From: Alphaproteobacteria bacterium
Lineage (GTDB): Bacteria; Pseudomonadota; Alphaproteobacteria; Micavibrionales; Micavibrionaceae
Direction of reading: 5' to 3'
Length of the DNA stretch: 55,431 nt
NCBI GenBank assembly: GCA_020442425.1
Contig: JAGRKB010000011.1
Location: 1-55,431, forward strand
The position numbers and the translations under genes are program-made. Each line of letters starts with the position of its first letter. Position 1 is the stretch's first letter. Shown here piece by piece: positions 8,813-16,685 of this stretch. Under the pieces are notes generated by a model. That model saw only the letters and a list, made by a program, of their open reading frames with translations, made no database searches and was not told the origin of the DNA.

Positions 8813-10636
8813 ATGAAAAAATTCAATCTGCCTCGCATCCCGCCCGTCTTAACTCTGCCCGTCTTAACCACACACGTCTTAACATTATGCACTCTGTTTT
8901 TTGTCTGCATGTCTGCCTCAGTGATAGTCATGCCCGGAAAAGCGCGCGCCCAAGAGCGCATCCTGTCCTTTGATGTTCAGGCAGATATTTATCGAAACGG
9001 AGATGTCTATATAAGAGAAGATATCCGCGTAATCTCCGAACATAATCAGATCAAGCGCGGCATCTATCGCGACCTTCCCGATAAATACGAAGACAAGCTC
9101 GGCAATGTCGTGCGCACCCCTTTGGATATTATTTCCATTTCAAGAGACGGCCAAATCGAAGATTACCACACCGCCCGCATGAGCAACGGTGTCCGCATTT
9201 ATATAGGAAACAAAAATGTCATTATCCCCGAAGGAGAACATCTCTACTCAATTAAATACAGAGTAGAGAGAGCCGTAGGATTTTTCGATGACATTGACGA
9301 ATTCTACTGGAACGTTACTGGAAACGGCTGGGGCTTTCCGATTGAATTTGCATCCGTAGATGTAACTTTCCCTGAAGAAGTTCAAATCAAACAATCCATA
9401 GCCTATACCGGTGCAAAAGGTTCCGTCGGAACAAATTACTCTGTGGAAATGTCCGACAATAAATTTCATGCCCAGACCGTGGACACCTTACCCGCAAGTC
9501 ACGGGCTAACCATCGCCGTCGGCATAGAAAAGGGAGGGCTCATCGCCCCCACACAATGGGACAGAGTAACCTTTTTCTTTCAAGATAATCTGGCTTGGAT
9601 GATCTTTGGCGCAGGAACAATTCTACTCTTTTTATATCTGCTCAATATGTGGCAGAAATACGGAGATGACACCCCGGGAACTATTATTCCGCGCTTTGAT
9701 ATTCCTGAAGACATCTCCCCGTCTTTTTTGCGCTACGTTTGGAAGCAGGGGACAGACCGCACAGCCTACACAGCAGAATTGATCCAGACCGCGCTCAAAG
9801 GCTATATCAAGATCTCCGAAGATCAGGAATTTACAACGCTTAAAAAAATCAAGGATACAAACAATACATCTGATTCATATGCCCGCATTTTTGATCCGGT
9901 TTTCAGTAACGGCACATTTGTTGATCTTCCCAAAACAGGCTTTGGAACTTCCGAGCGTCAAAAAGCCCTAGAAGTTTCAAGAAACTTCCGTGAAAGTGCC
10001 AATATGTTGGATCGTCTTCTCGAAAACCGTCAGGAACTTTTCTTCTCACTAAATGGAGCCATAAAAAGAAACGCTATCATTCTGGCATTGGCAACACTCG
10101 GTCTGGTGTTGTGGCTCGGCCAAACCGAAGAGCAAAAAGCCTTGCTGGCCATCCTGACCTTTGCCGTTCACACCGGCATTATTGTCGCCTTTTGGGCGCC
10201 AATGAAAAAATACACCAATGAAGGACAACGTATAGCGGATTATGCCGAAGGTCTGCGCCTTTATCTCTCCGTCGCGGAAAAAGCACGATTAAACGCACTT
10301 TTCCCCGAAGACATTACGCCGGAAATATTCGAAAGATTTCTGCCCTACGCTTTGGCTTTGGAAGTCGAACAAAAATGGTGCAACCATTTCTCGGAAGAGA
10401 TTAAGAAAGTAGCAGCCCATCTGCCTGAGCATGACCGTGAACCCTACCGCGCCAGACAAATGCATCACATCAATAACTCATTGCAATTTGCATCCATCGG
10501 CGCATTGAGTAGCAATCTGGGAAGCATGACAAGCCGTATCTCCTCGGCCTCAACTCCACCATCAACCTCTTCCGGTTCCAGCGGAAGCGGATTCTCCGGT
10601 GGCGGAGGAGGGGGCGGCGGTGGCGGTGGCTGGTAA
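8813..10636 (+). CDS. DUF2207 domain membrane protein
   Basis: The 607-aa partner of LemA. A secretory N-terminus (residues about 1-47, ending near KARAQ) leads to an extracytoplasmic DUF2207 beta-domain (about 50-250) and a membrane helix (about 261-280). A cytoplasmic region follows, then two further helices near 425-465, and a Ser-rich tail ending in eleven glycines and Trp (SGGGGGGGGGGGW), which is common for the family. The signal region contains a tandem repeat at DNA level (period 15, at 8842-8883) giving PVLTL-PVLTT-HVLTL. Function of the family is not established; the lemA pairing is the main clue. Confidence 0.9.
   Translation: MKKFNLPRIPPVLTLPVLTTHVLTLCTLFFVCMSASVIVMPGKARAQERILSFDVQADIYRNGDVYIREDIRVISEHNQIKRGIYRDLPDKYEDKLGNVVRTPLDIISISRDGQIEDYHTARMSNGVRIYIGNKNVIIPEGEHLYSIKYRVERAVGFFDDIDEFYWNVTGNGWGFPIEFASVDVTFPEEVQIKQSIAYTGAKGSVGTNYSVEMSDNKFHAQTVDTLPASHGLTIAVGIEKGGLIAPTQWDRVTFFFQDNLAWMIFGAGTILLFLYLLNMWQKYGDDTPGTIIPRFDIPEDISPSFLRYVWKQGTDRTAYTAELIQTALKGYIKISEDQEFTTLKKIKDTNNTSDSYARIFDPVFSNGTFVDLPKTGFGTSERQKALEVSRNFRESANMLDRLLENRQELFFSLNGAIKRNAIILALATLGLVLWLGQTEEQKALLAILTFAVHTGIIVAFWAPMKKYTNEGQRIADYAEGLRLYLSVAEKARLNALFPEDITPEIFERFLPYALALEVEQKWCNHFSEEIKKVAAHLPEHDREPYRARQMHHINNSLQFASIGALSSNLGSMTSRISSASTPPSTSSGSSGSGFSGGGGGGGGGGGW
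8842..8883. repeat. 15-bp tandem repeat inside a signal peptide
   Basis: CCCGTCTTAAC occurs at 8843 and 8858, and CACGTCTTAAC at 8873, exactly 15 bp apart. This encodes three five-residue units in the hydrophobic leader of the DUF2207 protein. Confidence 0.85.
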
Positions 10637-10667
10637 ACGCCGCCGACAGCAACAGTAAAAATAATGA

Positions 10668-11009
10668 TTATTTCGGTGGAGACATTCCCTGACAAAATCT
10701 GTCAACAGCTTGATTGAGCGTACCTTCAGATTGTATTTTCTTGGCAGAAGGTGTCATCTCAGCATTTCTAAGAAGATCATCCCGTTGAGACGGATCGCAA
10801 ATAGCGCTGGCAGCATCTCTCAACAATTCTGTGGCAGAAGGTTTTTGGGGGTCAGAAAGTAGGGTTCTATTAAATTGATCGATTTTAAGACCGTCTCCAG
10901 TGGATGTGGCTCTGTGCTTCCCCGCCAGAAGAAAGGCTTGGTCTTGACCCTCGGCGTTGGGCTGTGCGCTTATCGTGACATGCAAATCATCATCCATGCT
11001 GGAATCCAT
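10668..11009 (-). CDS. Hypothetical protein, 113 aa
   Basis: Not recognised. The ATG at 11009 is preceded on the minus strand by GAGAGGGATGTT, a good ribosome site. The protein is polar, without signal peptide or membrane helix, and its second half (ATELLRDAASAICDPSQRDDLLRNAEM) looks helical. It is divergent from the ECF sigma factor gene (start 11124) and convergent with the DUF2207 gene, with a weak A/T palindrome between. Divergence from an ECF sigma gene makes it a possible regulatory neighbour or target, which is inference. Confidence 0.55.
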   Translation of the reverse strand: MDSSMDDDLHVTISAQPNAEGQDQAFLLAGKHRATSTGDGLKIDQFNRTLLSDPQKPSATELLRDAASAICDPSQRDDLLRNAEMTPSAKKIQSEGTLNQAVDRFCQGMSPPK

Positions 11010-11123
11010 AACATCCCTCTCACCTTATTAAACGACCATTATAGTCAAATCGCCTTAATTTTCTGTAAAGAACTATTTTCCAAGGATTTACAGCACCCGA
11101 GCGTCTCATTAACATGGACAACC

Positions 11124-11663
11124 ATGATAGATGGAAAAAAAGACGATAGGACACTGGCTAATCGCGCCGCAAACGGCGACGAGCGGGCCTTCCGTGATCT
11201 GCTCGAAATCCATTATACAACCATCTTCCGCATGGCGTTCCGTTTTTGTGGCAACAAACATGACGCAGAGGATGTAACGCAATTGACCTGTATCAAACTG
11301 GCTCAAAATATATCGTCCTATAAGGGAGATTCCGCCTTTACGACTTGGCTATACACAGTCGTGCTCAATACAGGGCGTGACTGGAAACGCTCGCAAACAC
11401 GCCATGATCGCGGCTCTATAGGCCTTGAAACCGTCGAAAATGTCCTGCCCACAAACGAGAACCCTGAACAGGCCCTTGAAACCACACAGAAAATGGCGGC
11501 TGTCTATAACCTGCCCGAGCCGGAACGCGAAATCGTTTGGCTGGTTTACGGCGAAGGCCTAACCCATAGGGAAGTCGCCCAAATCATGGGAATGGCCGAA
11601 GGCACAATCTCATGGCGCATCAACGAAGCCCGCAAAATATTGAAAGAGGGAGGCAAAATATGA
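11124..11663 (+). CDS. ECF-type RNA polymerase sigma factor
   Basis: The 179-aa sigma-70 family protein has region 2 (AFRDLLEIHYTTIFRMAFRF, then DAEDVTQLTCIKLAQ and FTTWLYTVVLNTGRDWKR) and region 4 (PEPEREIVWLVYGEGLTHREVAQIMGMAEGTISWRINEARK). Region 3 and region 1 are absent, as in extracytoplasmic-function sigma factors. An open frame extends back to 10875, but those codons overlap the divergent gene antisense and lie outside the domain, so I start at 11124. Its stop overlaps the start of the next gene (ATGA), which is a membrane protein with an anti-sigma-like position. Confidence 0.9.
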   Translation: MIDGKKDDRTLANRAANGDERAFRDLLEIHYTTIFRMAFRFCGNKHDAEDVTQLTCIKLAQNISSYKGDSAFTTWLYTVVLNTGRDWKRSQTRHDRGSIGLETVENVLPTNENPEQALETTQKMAAVYNLPEPEREIVWLVYGEGLTHREVAQIMGMAEGTISWRINEARKILKEGGKI

Positions 11664-13924
11664 CCGAAGACGACCTCAAAAACCTCTTCGCTACTGAGGA
11701 AATCCCGACCCCTGACGAGAACGCCCGTAAGGTTGCGCTGAATCTCGCGGTGGCCGAATTTGAAAAAAACAAAAAAAATGAAAATATTTCCCAAGGAAAT
11801 GGATTCTTCGCACGTCTGATAGGAAACAAACCCCTAAATTCAGATGAGCAGAGGAGTGAGAAAATGTCCTTTTCCAAGAAGAAAGTTATCTATGGTGGTC
11901 TGGCAACAGCTTGTGTCGCATTGCTGGTCTATAATATCGCCGCCCCAACCTTATCAACGAGTAGCATGACCGATGCTGCATCAGTCTCAAAAACAGGAGA
12001 AATTTCTCCATCCATGCAGATTGCTATGCAGACTACCAATCAGCATAGCTACGAAAGAACTTTAGAGGCAGGTGCTACTGTTAAAATCGGAAAAGTAGCA
12101 GAAGCGGAAGAGCAAAGTGCCCAAAACCAACCGGCAAAAAGCTTTCAGGATATAGCGAATAACATCTCGTCAGATATGACTAGCGTCCCATCCTTGAGTG
12201 GTTTATTCGGAAGCTCAGAAAGCAAAAAAGAAAAAGCCGAAGCGGAAATGGCAACGGCGGCAACCGTCAACAGAATCAGCGGAGTTGGCACTGCCGGTGG
12301 TTTGGTCGGTGACAGATCCTCAATGTCCAGCGATATGGTGGTATTGTCTGTACCTTCACCCGCGTCTGTTGCGCCTATGGTCACTGAAATGGATGTCATT
12401 GCCCAAAGACAACAAGAATTTGGACGCGATAAATTCGATAGTTTTGAAGAAAGCCCGATCAAACCAGTTAAAGCAGAACCGATCTCGACCTTCTCGATTG
12501 ATGTCGATACCGCGTCTTATTCCTTCGCACGTTCGAGTCTTGATCGTGGTGTCTTGCCGCAAAAAAATTCGATCCGTATCGAAGAAATGATCAACTACTT
12601 TGATTATGCGTATCCGCTACCGACAGATAAAGAACAACCTTTCAGCACCAATGTTGTGATGAAACCGTCTCCGTGGGGCGCGGGCAAGCAATTGATGACC
12701 ATTGGAATCAAGGGCTATGACATTCCGAAAACATCGATGCCGAACAGCAATCTGGTCTTTTTGCTCGACACATCCGGCTCTATGAATGAGCAAGCAAAAC
12801 TCCCGCTTCTGAAACAATCCATTGCGATGCTGCTCGACACATTAAAGCCAACCGATACGGTCTCTATCGTAGTCTATGCTGGCTCTGCCGGAACGGTTCT
12901 TCCGCCGACCCGTGTCGAAAATAAAAACCAAATCCTGATGGCACTTCAAAACCTCTCTGCAGGCGGCGGAACAGCCGGAGCCGAAGGTATTCGCCAAGCT
13001 TACCAATTGGCGGAAATGAACTTCGATAAAAACTCCGTCAACCGCGTGATCTTGGGAACAGACGGCGACTTTAACGTCGGCATCACCAATCAGGGAGAGC
13101 TGAAAGACTTCGTTGAACGCGAAAAAGACAAGGGAATATTCCTCTCTGTCCTCGGGTTTGGTCGTGGCAATTATAATGATGCCATGATGCAAACTCTGGC
13201 GCAAAACGGCAACGGCACAGCCGCCTATATCGACAGCCTGAGCGAAGCCCGCAAGGTCTTGGTTGAAGAGGCCACAAAAACTCTGTTCCCGATTGCCAAG
13301 GATGTCAAAATCCAAGTCGAATTTAATCCGGCAACCGTCGCAGAATATCGCCTTGTCGGATATGAAACCCGCGCACTAAAAACCGAAGACTTTAACAATG
13401 ATAAAGTTGATGCAGGCGATATCGGAGCAGGGGCAGAAGTTACAGCCATCTATGAAATCACACCTGTCGGTGGACAGACAGCTGTAGACCCAAGCCGTTA
13501 CGCGCCACAAGCGGAAACAGATAAGTCTTTTGATGGTGCAGGAGAATTGGCCTTCGTTAAAGTGCGCTACAAATTGCCGAATGAAAACACATCAAAACTT
13601 CTGACGACCCCTGTAACTGCCATCTCGGGAACGGATAATCAGGTATTGAAATCAGAAACTGATTGGGCTGTCGCAGTCGCGAGTTTCGCACAAATCCTGA
13701 AAGGCGGAAAATACACAGGCCATATGACCTATGATGATGTGCTCAAACTGGCGCAAGAAGCCAAAGGGGATGACCCGTACGGCTACCGCGCAGAATTTAT
13801 CACTCTGGTTCATAAAGCCAAAACCGCATCAGGTCTGGAAGCCCAACCATCCAACGGTGGTAACGACTACGGCACCCCCGTCACCATCCAGCCTTACCCA
13901 TATCCGGTTCAAAACCAAAGATAG
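11660..13924 (+). CDS. Membrane-anchored von Willebrand A protein (YfbK-like)
   Basis: A 754-aa protein. Residues 1-70 form a short cytosolic acidic domain (TEDDLKNLFATEEIPTPDENA), with one membrane helix at about 74-95 and then a long periplasmic part. That part holds the YfbK-type N-terminal VWF domain (STFSIDVDTASYSFARSSL), a VWA domain with the MIDAS motif LDTSGSM (Asp370) and a C-terminal DUF3520-like region. The start ATG overlaps the sigma stop, and GAGGGAGG lies just upstream. Layout and coupling suggest that the cytosolic tail binds the sigma factor and the periplasmic VWA part senses a signal; this is inference. Confidence 0.9.
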   Translation: MTEDDLKNLFATEEIPTPDENARKVALNLAVAEFEKNKKNENISQGNGFFARLIGNKPLNSDEQRSEKMSFSKKKVIYGGLATACVALLVYNIAAPTLSTSSMTDAASVSKTGEISPSMQIAMQTTNQHSYERTLEAGATVKIGKVAEAEEQSAQNQPAKSFQDIANNISSDMTSVPSLSGLFGSSESKKEKAEAEMATAATVNRISGVGTAGGLVGDRSSMSSDMVVLSVPSPASVAPMVTEMDVIAQRQQEFGRDKFDSFEESPIKPVKAEPISTFSIDVDTASYSFARSSLDRGVLPQKNSIRIEEMINYFDYAYPLPTDKEQPFSTNVVMKPSPWGAGKQLMTIGIKGYDIPKTSMPNSNLVFLLDTSGSMNEQAKLPLLKQSIAMLLDTLKPTDTVSIVVYAGSAGTVLPPTRVENKNQILMALQNLSAGGGTAGAEGIRQAYQLAEMNFDKNSVNRVILGTDGDFNVGITNQGELKDFVEREKDKGIFLSVLGFGRGNYNDAMMQTLAQNGNGTAAYIDSLSEARKVLVEEATKTLFPIAKDVKIQVEFNPATVAEYRLVGYETRALKTEDFNNDKVDAGDIGAGAEVTAIYEITPVGGQTAVDPSRYAPQAETDKSFDGAGELAFVKVRYKLPNENTSKLLTTPVTAISGTDNQVLKSETDWAVAVASFAQILKGGKYTGHMTYDDVLKLAQEAKGDDPYGYRAEFITLVHKAKTASGLEAQPSNGGNDYGTPVTIQPYPYPVQNQR

Positions 13925-13942
13925 GGATATACTAAGTCACCC

Positions 13943-13969
13943 AAAAGCCCCGTTCTTCGGGGCTTTTTT
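13943..13969 (+). terminator. Rho-independent terminator
   Basis: AAAAGCCCCG and CGGGGCTTTTTT pair around a TTCTT loop, followed by T residues. It ends the sigma/VWA operon. Confidence 0.9.
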
Positions 13970-14048
13970 ATAGACAAAACGTGGTTTTAGTCCTATCTTT
14001 TCCGGATACTCCATACTGGGTGCCGCAAAAGTGCAAGGGAGAGTTTAA

Positions 14049-14612
14049 GTGTCAGAACAACATGACCGAGTAGAAAGATACTACACATCGCCTGACAAAA
14101 CGATAGTTTTGATTTTTCAGGACGTTTCCTATTCATCCGAAAAGTTGAAGGAAATTGCTCGCGATGCACAAATTATTTTTTATTGGGGAAAAGATTTTGT
14201 ACCGGATTCGGAGTACGTTTCCCCAAACTCTGAGGAAGAGTATTGGGCAGAGATGATAAGCGACATAAAAAGATTGAGATCTTTTCTTAGGCAAAAGTTT
14301 GCATATCCTACTCAGGCAGTAGAGCCGTTAATTGGAGTAACTCCGGATCAAAAACAGCTTTCATGCTTGCTTAGCTTTCCGGTAAAAAGCATGTATGACA
14401 CAATCCATGTAGAAGATGGACGGACGTTCTTGGCTGGGGGGGATTTAGGAGGGGGACATTCTGAGCGGCAAAAATCGTATCTAAGAGAAGATTTTAATGC
14501 AGTTGTAGAAGATATGTATAAGGCGCGGGAACAACAGGGCCGCCATTTAGAAAGATATCAGGCGTATATCGCCAACAAAAGGGAAAATCCGGATAACCCT
14601 GCTGTTAAATAG
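14049..14612 (+). CDS. Hypothetical protein, 187 aa
   Basis: Not recognised. It starts at a GTG preceded by GGGAGAG, a reasonable ribosome site. The protein is soluble and rich in aromatic and acidic residues (for example SEEEYWAEMISDIKRLRSFL near residues 60-80), with a charged helical C-terminus (VVEDMYKAREQQGRHLERYQ). No signal peptide or membrane helix is seen. It stands alone between the terminator of the VWA gene and dnaG, in the same direction as dnaG. It uses fewer G/C-ending codons than its neighbours, which is compatible with acquisition. Confidence 0.7.
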   Translation: MSEQHDRVERYYTSPDKTIVLIFQDVSYSSEKLKEIARDAQIIFYWGKDFVPDSEYVSPNSEEEYWAEMISDIKRLRSFLRQKFAYPTQAVEPLIGVTPDQKQLSCLLSFPVKSMYDTIHVEDGRTFLAGGDLGGGHSERQKSYLREDFNAVVEDMYKAREQQGRHLERYQAYIANKRENPDNPAVK

Positions 14613-14697
14613 CTCACATCAGAGGTGTTGTGTAATAAGTGTGGAGGGCAGGAAATTCTCGCTGGAAGTCGCTAAAAACTTCTTGTAAGACATAGCT

Positions 14698-16587
14698 ATG
14701 TCCGTTTCACCACGTTTTTTGCAGGAATTGCGAGATCGCCTGACCCTGTCCGATGTCATCGGCGGGCGCATCAAGCTGACTCGAGCGGGAAGGGAATTTA
14801 AAGGCTGCTGCCCATTCCACCGTGAAAAGACACCATCCTTTCATGTGAATGATGAAAAACAATTCTTTCATTGCTTCGGCTGCGGCGCGCACGGAGATGC
14901 TCTGGGCTTTGTCATGCGCCACGACAACTTGTCCTTCATCGAAACAATCGAGCAACTGGCCTCCAAAGTCGGAATGCAGGTTCCGAAATCCTCCCCTCAG
15001 GATGTGACCCAATCCAAAAAAGATAAAGGCCTTCACGCGCTATGCGAAGAAGCCGCCAAATGGTTCGAAGAACAGCTTCATAACCCGCGCAACCGTGAAG
15101 TGTTAGCCTATATCAAGGGCAGGGGGTTTGGTGACGAGATTATCGATGCATTCCGTCTGGGCTACGCTCCCTCCGATGACCAAGCTTTGCGCAATCATCT
15201 GAACAAAGCAGGATATTCGGACGCGCAAATGATCGAGGCAGGGGTTACAAAAGCCTCAACGCGAGGAACTGCCCCTTATGCATTTTTCCGCGACCGCGTG
15301 ATCTTTCCAGTCACAGACGCAAGGGGCCGCGTCGTGGCCTTCGGGGGTCGTGTCTTGCCCGAACATATGCGGCCTCCTTCGCGCTCGGATTTCACACCGC
15401 CAAAATATATCAACTCAGCCGATACACCGCTCTTTCATAAAGGAAGAACACTCTATGCCGGACAGCATGCCCGCATCTCGGCCAAAGAACACGATGTCCT
15501 CGTCGTCGAAGGCTATATGGATGTAATCGCTTGTCAGCAAGCGGGATTTAAAGGGGCAGTTGCTCCATTGGGAACAGCTCTGACCGAAGAGCAGATTGTT
15601 ATTTTGTGGAAGATGATCCCACATGAAAACAAAGAGCCTATACTATGTTTTGACGGAGACGAAGCCGGATATCGCGCCGCAGTCCGCGCCGCAGAGCGCA
15701 TCTTGCCGCTTTTGAAATCATCCCACTCCGCAAGGCTGGCATTTCTGCCCGAAGGCGACGACCCCGATACATTTATCCGAGATAATGGCGAACAAGCCTT
15801 CCAACAATTGCTGAATCGCGCAGTGCCTCTGGTAGAGTTTCTATGGGCGCACCACACCGCTGGAAAAACATTCGTGACCCCGGAGCAAAGAGCAGGCCTG
15901 TCCACGAAACTTGATGAAATAGCAACCATCATCCCTGACAAACAATTGCAATATCATTACAAACAGGCATTCAGGGAAAAGCTGAACAAACTTTTCGGCT
16001 TTGGCTGGAACAAAAACAAGGCATCAAGCTTCTCGAACCAATCTAATAAATCTGCCGTCCAAATCAAACTCCCACCAGTCGGAAAACGTCAGGCCGAAGG
16101 AATGGTTCCGCGATTACTCCTTTTGACCGCGCTCAATCACCCCGAAATCTACCCGTATATCCATGAAGATTTCCATCGGCTGGAACTCGATGATCCCGAT
16201 CTCCAGACCCTTCAGGAGGTCTATATAGAGATTCTGGAAAATTTTGAGGCAGAAAATGCAAGTCAATTTGACGCTGGCGAGCCTCAAGAGCTTGACAAAA
16301 CATCACTTTTGAGCCAAATAACTGCGCGGGGCTTGACCGAAATTTGCGACAGGCTGATAAAAAACGAACGCCTTTATGTCCACGCCGGATTTGCCCGGCC
16401 CGACGTCTCCCCCGAAAAAGTGCTGGAAGGATGGAAATCCCTGATGGCTCAGTGGGAAAAATCCCGCTTTTCTGCGGACTTGCAGGCAGCCAGACAAATG
16501 CTGGCCACCGCCATGACCGAAGAAAATGAGAGCAGGGTTCTGGCCCTCAAGCAGATGCAGATTGAACAGGCTGAGGAAAGTCAGTGA
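14698..16587 (+). CDS. dnaG: DNA primase
   Basis: Synthesises RNA primers at the replication fork together with the DnaB helicase. The 629 aa contain, in order, a CHC2 zinc finger (Cys38, His41, Cys59, Cys62), the catalytic core with RDRVIFPVTDARGRVVAFGGR, a TOPRIM domain (VVEGYMDVIACQQAGF, CFDGDEAG, EGDDPDTFI) and a helical C-terminal DnaB-binding region. Length matches other alphaproteobacterial primases. The ribosome site is weak (TAAGACATAGCT). It lies directly upstream of rpoD, the common proteobacterial macromolecular-synthesis arrangement without rpsU. Confidence 0.98.
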   Translation: MSVSPRFLQELRDRLTLSDVIGGRIKLTRAGREFKGCCPFHREKTPSFHVNDEKQFFHCFGCGAHGDALGFVMRHDNLSFIETIEQLASKVGMQVPKSSPQDVTQSKKDKGLHALCEEAAKWFEEQLHNPRNREVLAYIKGRGFGDEIIDAFRLGYAPSDDQALRNHLNKAGYSDAQMIEAGVTKASTRGTAPYAFFRDRVIFPVTDARGRVVAFGGRVLPEHMRPPSRSDFTPPKYINSADTPLFHKGRTLYAGQHARISAKEHDVLVVEGYMDVIACQQAGFKGAVAPLGTALTEEQIVILWKMIPHENKEPILCFDGDEAGYRAAVRAAERILPLLKSSHSARLAFLPEGDDPDTFIRDNGEQAFQQLLNRAVPLVEFLWAHHTAGKTFVTPEQRAGLSTKLDEIATIIPDKQLQYHYKQAFREKLNKLFGFGWNKNKASSFSNQSNKSAVQIKLPPVGKRQAEGMVPRLLLLTALNHPEIYPYIHEDFHRLELDDPDLQTLQEVYIEILENFEAENASQFDAGEPQELDKTSLLSQITARGLTEICDRLIKNERLYVHAGFARPDVSPEKVLEGWKSLMAQWEKSRFSADLQAARQMLATAMTEENESRVLALKQMQIEQAEESQ

Positions 16588-16641
16588 TTTTCACGCCTTA
16601 GACCTTTGTTTTTTCTGCGAAATCGGCTTTAATCAGCGAAT

Positions 16642-16653
16642 CGAATCGATTCG
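16642..16653. promoter_or_regulatory. 12-bp palindrome upstream of rpoD
   Basis: CGAATCGATTCG is perfectly self-complementary and lies in the short gap between dnaG and rpoD. It is a candidate operator or processing site. No other support. Confidence 0.3.
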
Positions 16654-16685
16654 GTTGTTGTGATTCGTCTTCCTCATGAAGAGAA

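Noticed and set aside
11085..11110. ECF-type autoregulatory promoter ahead of the sigma gene
   Set aside because: GGATTT and CGTCT resemble ECF boxes but are about 12 bp apart instead of 16-17.
10875..11123. N-terminal extension of the ECF sigma factor
   Set aside because: These 83 codons lie outside the sigma domain and run antisense through a divergent ORF with a good ribosome site.
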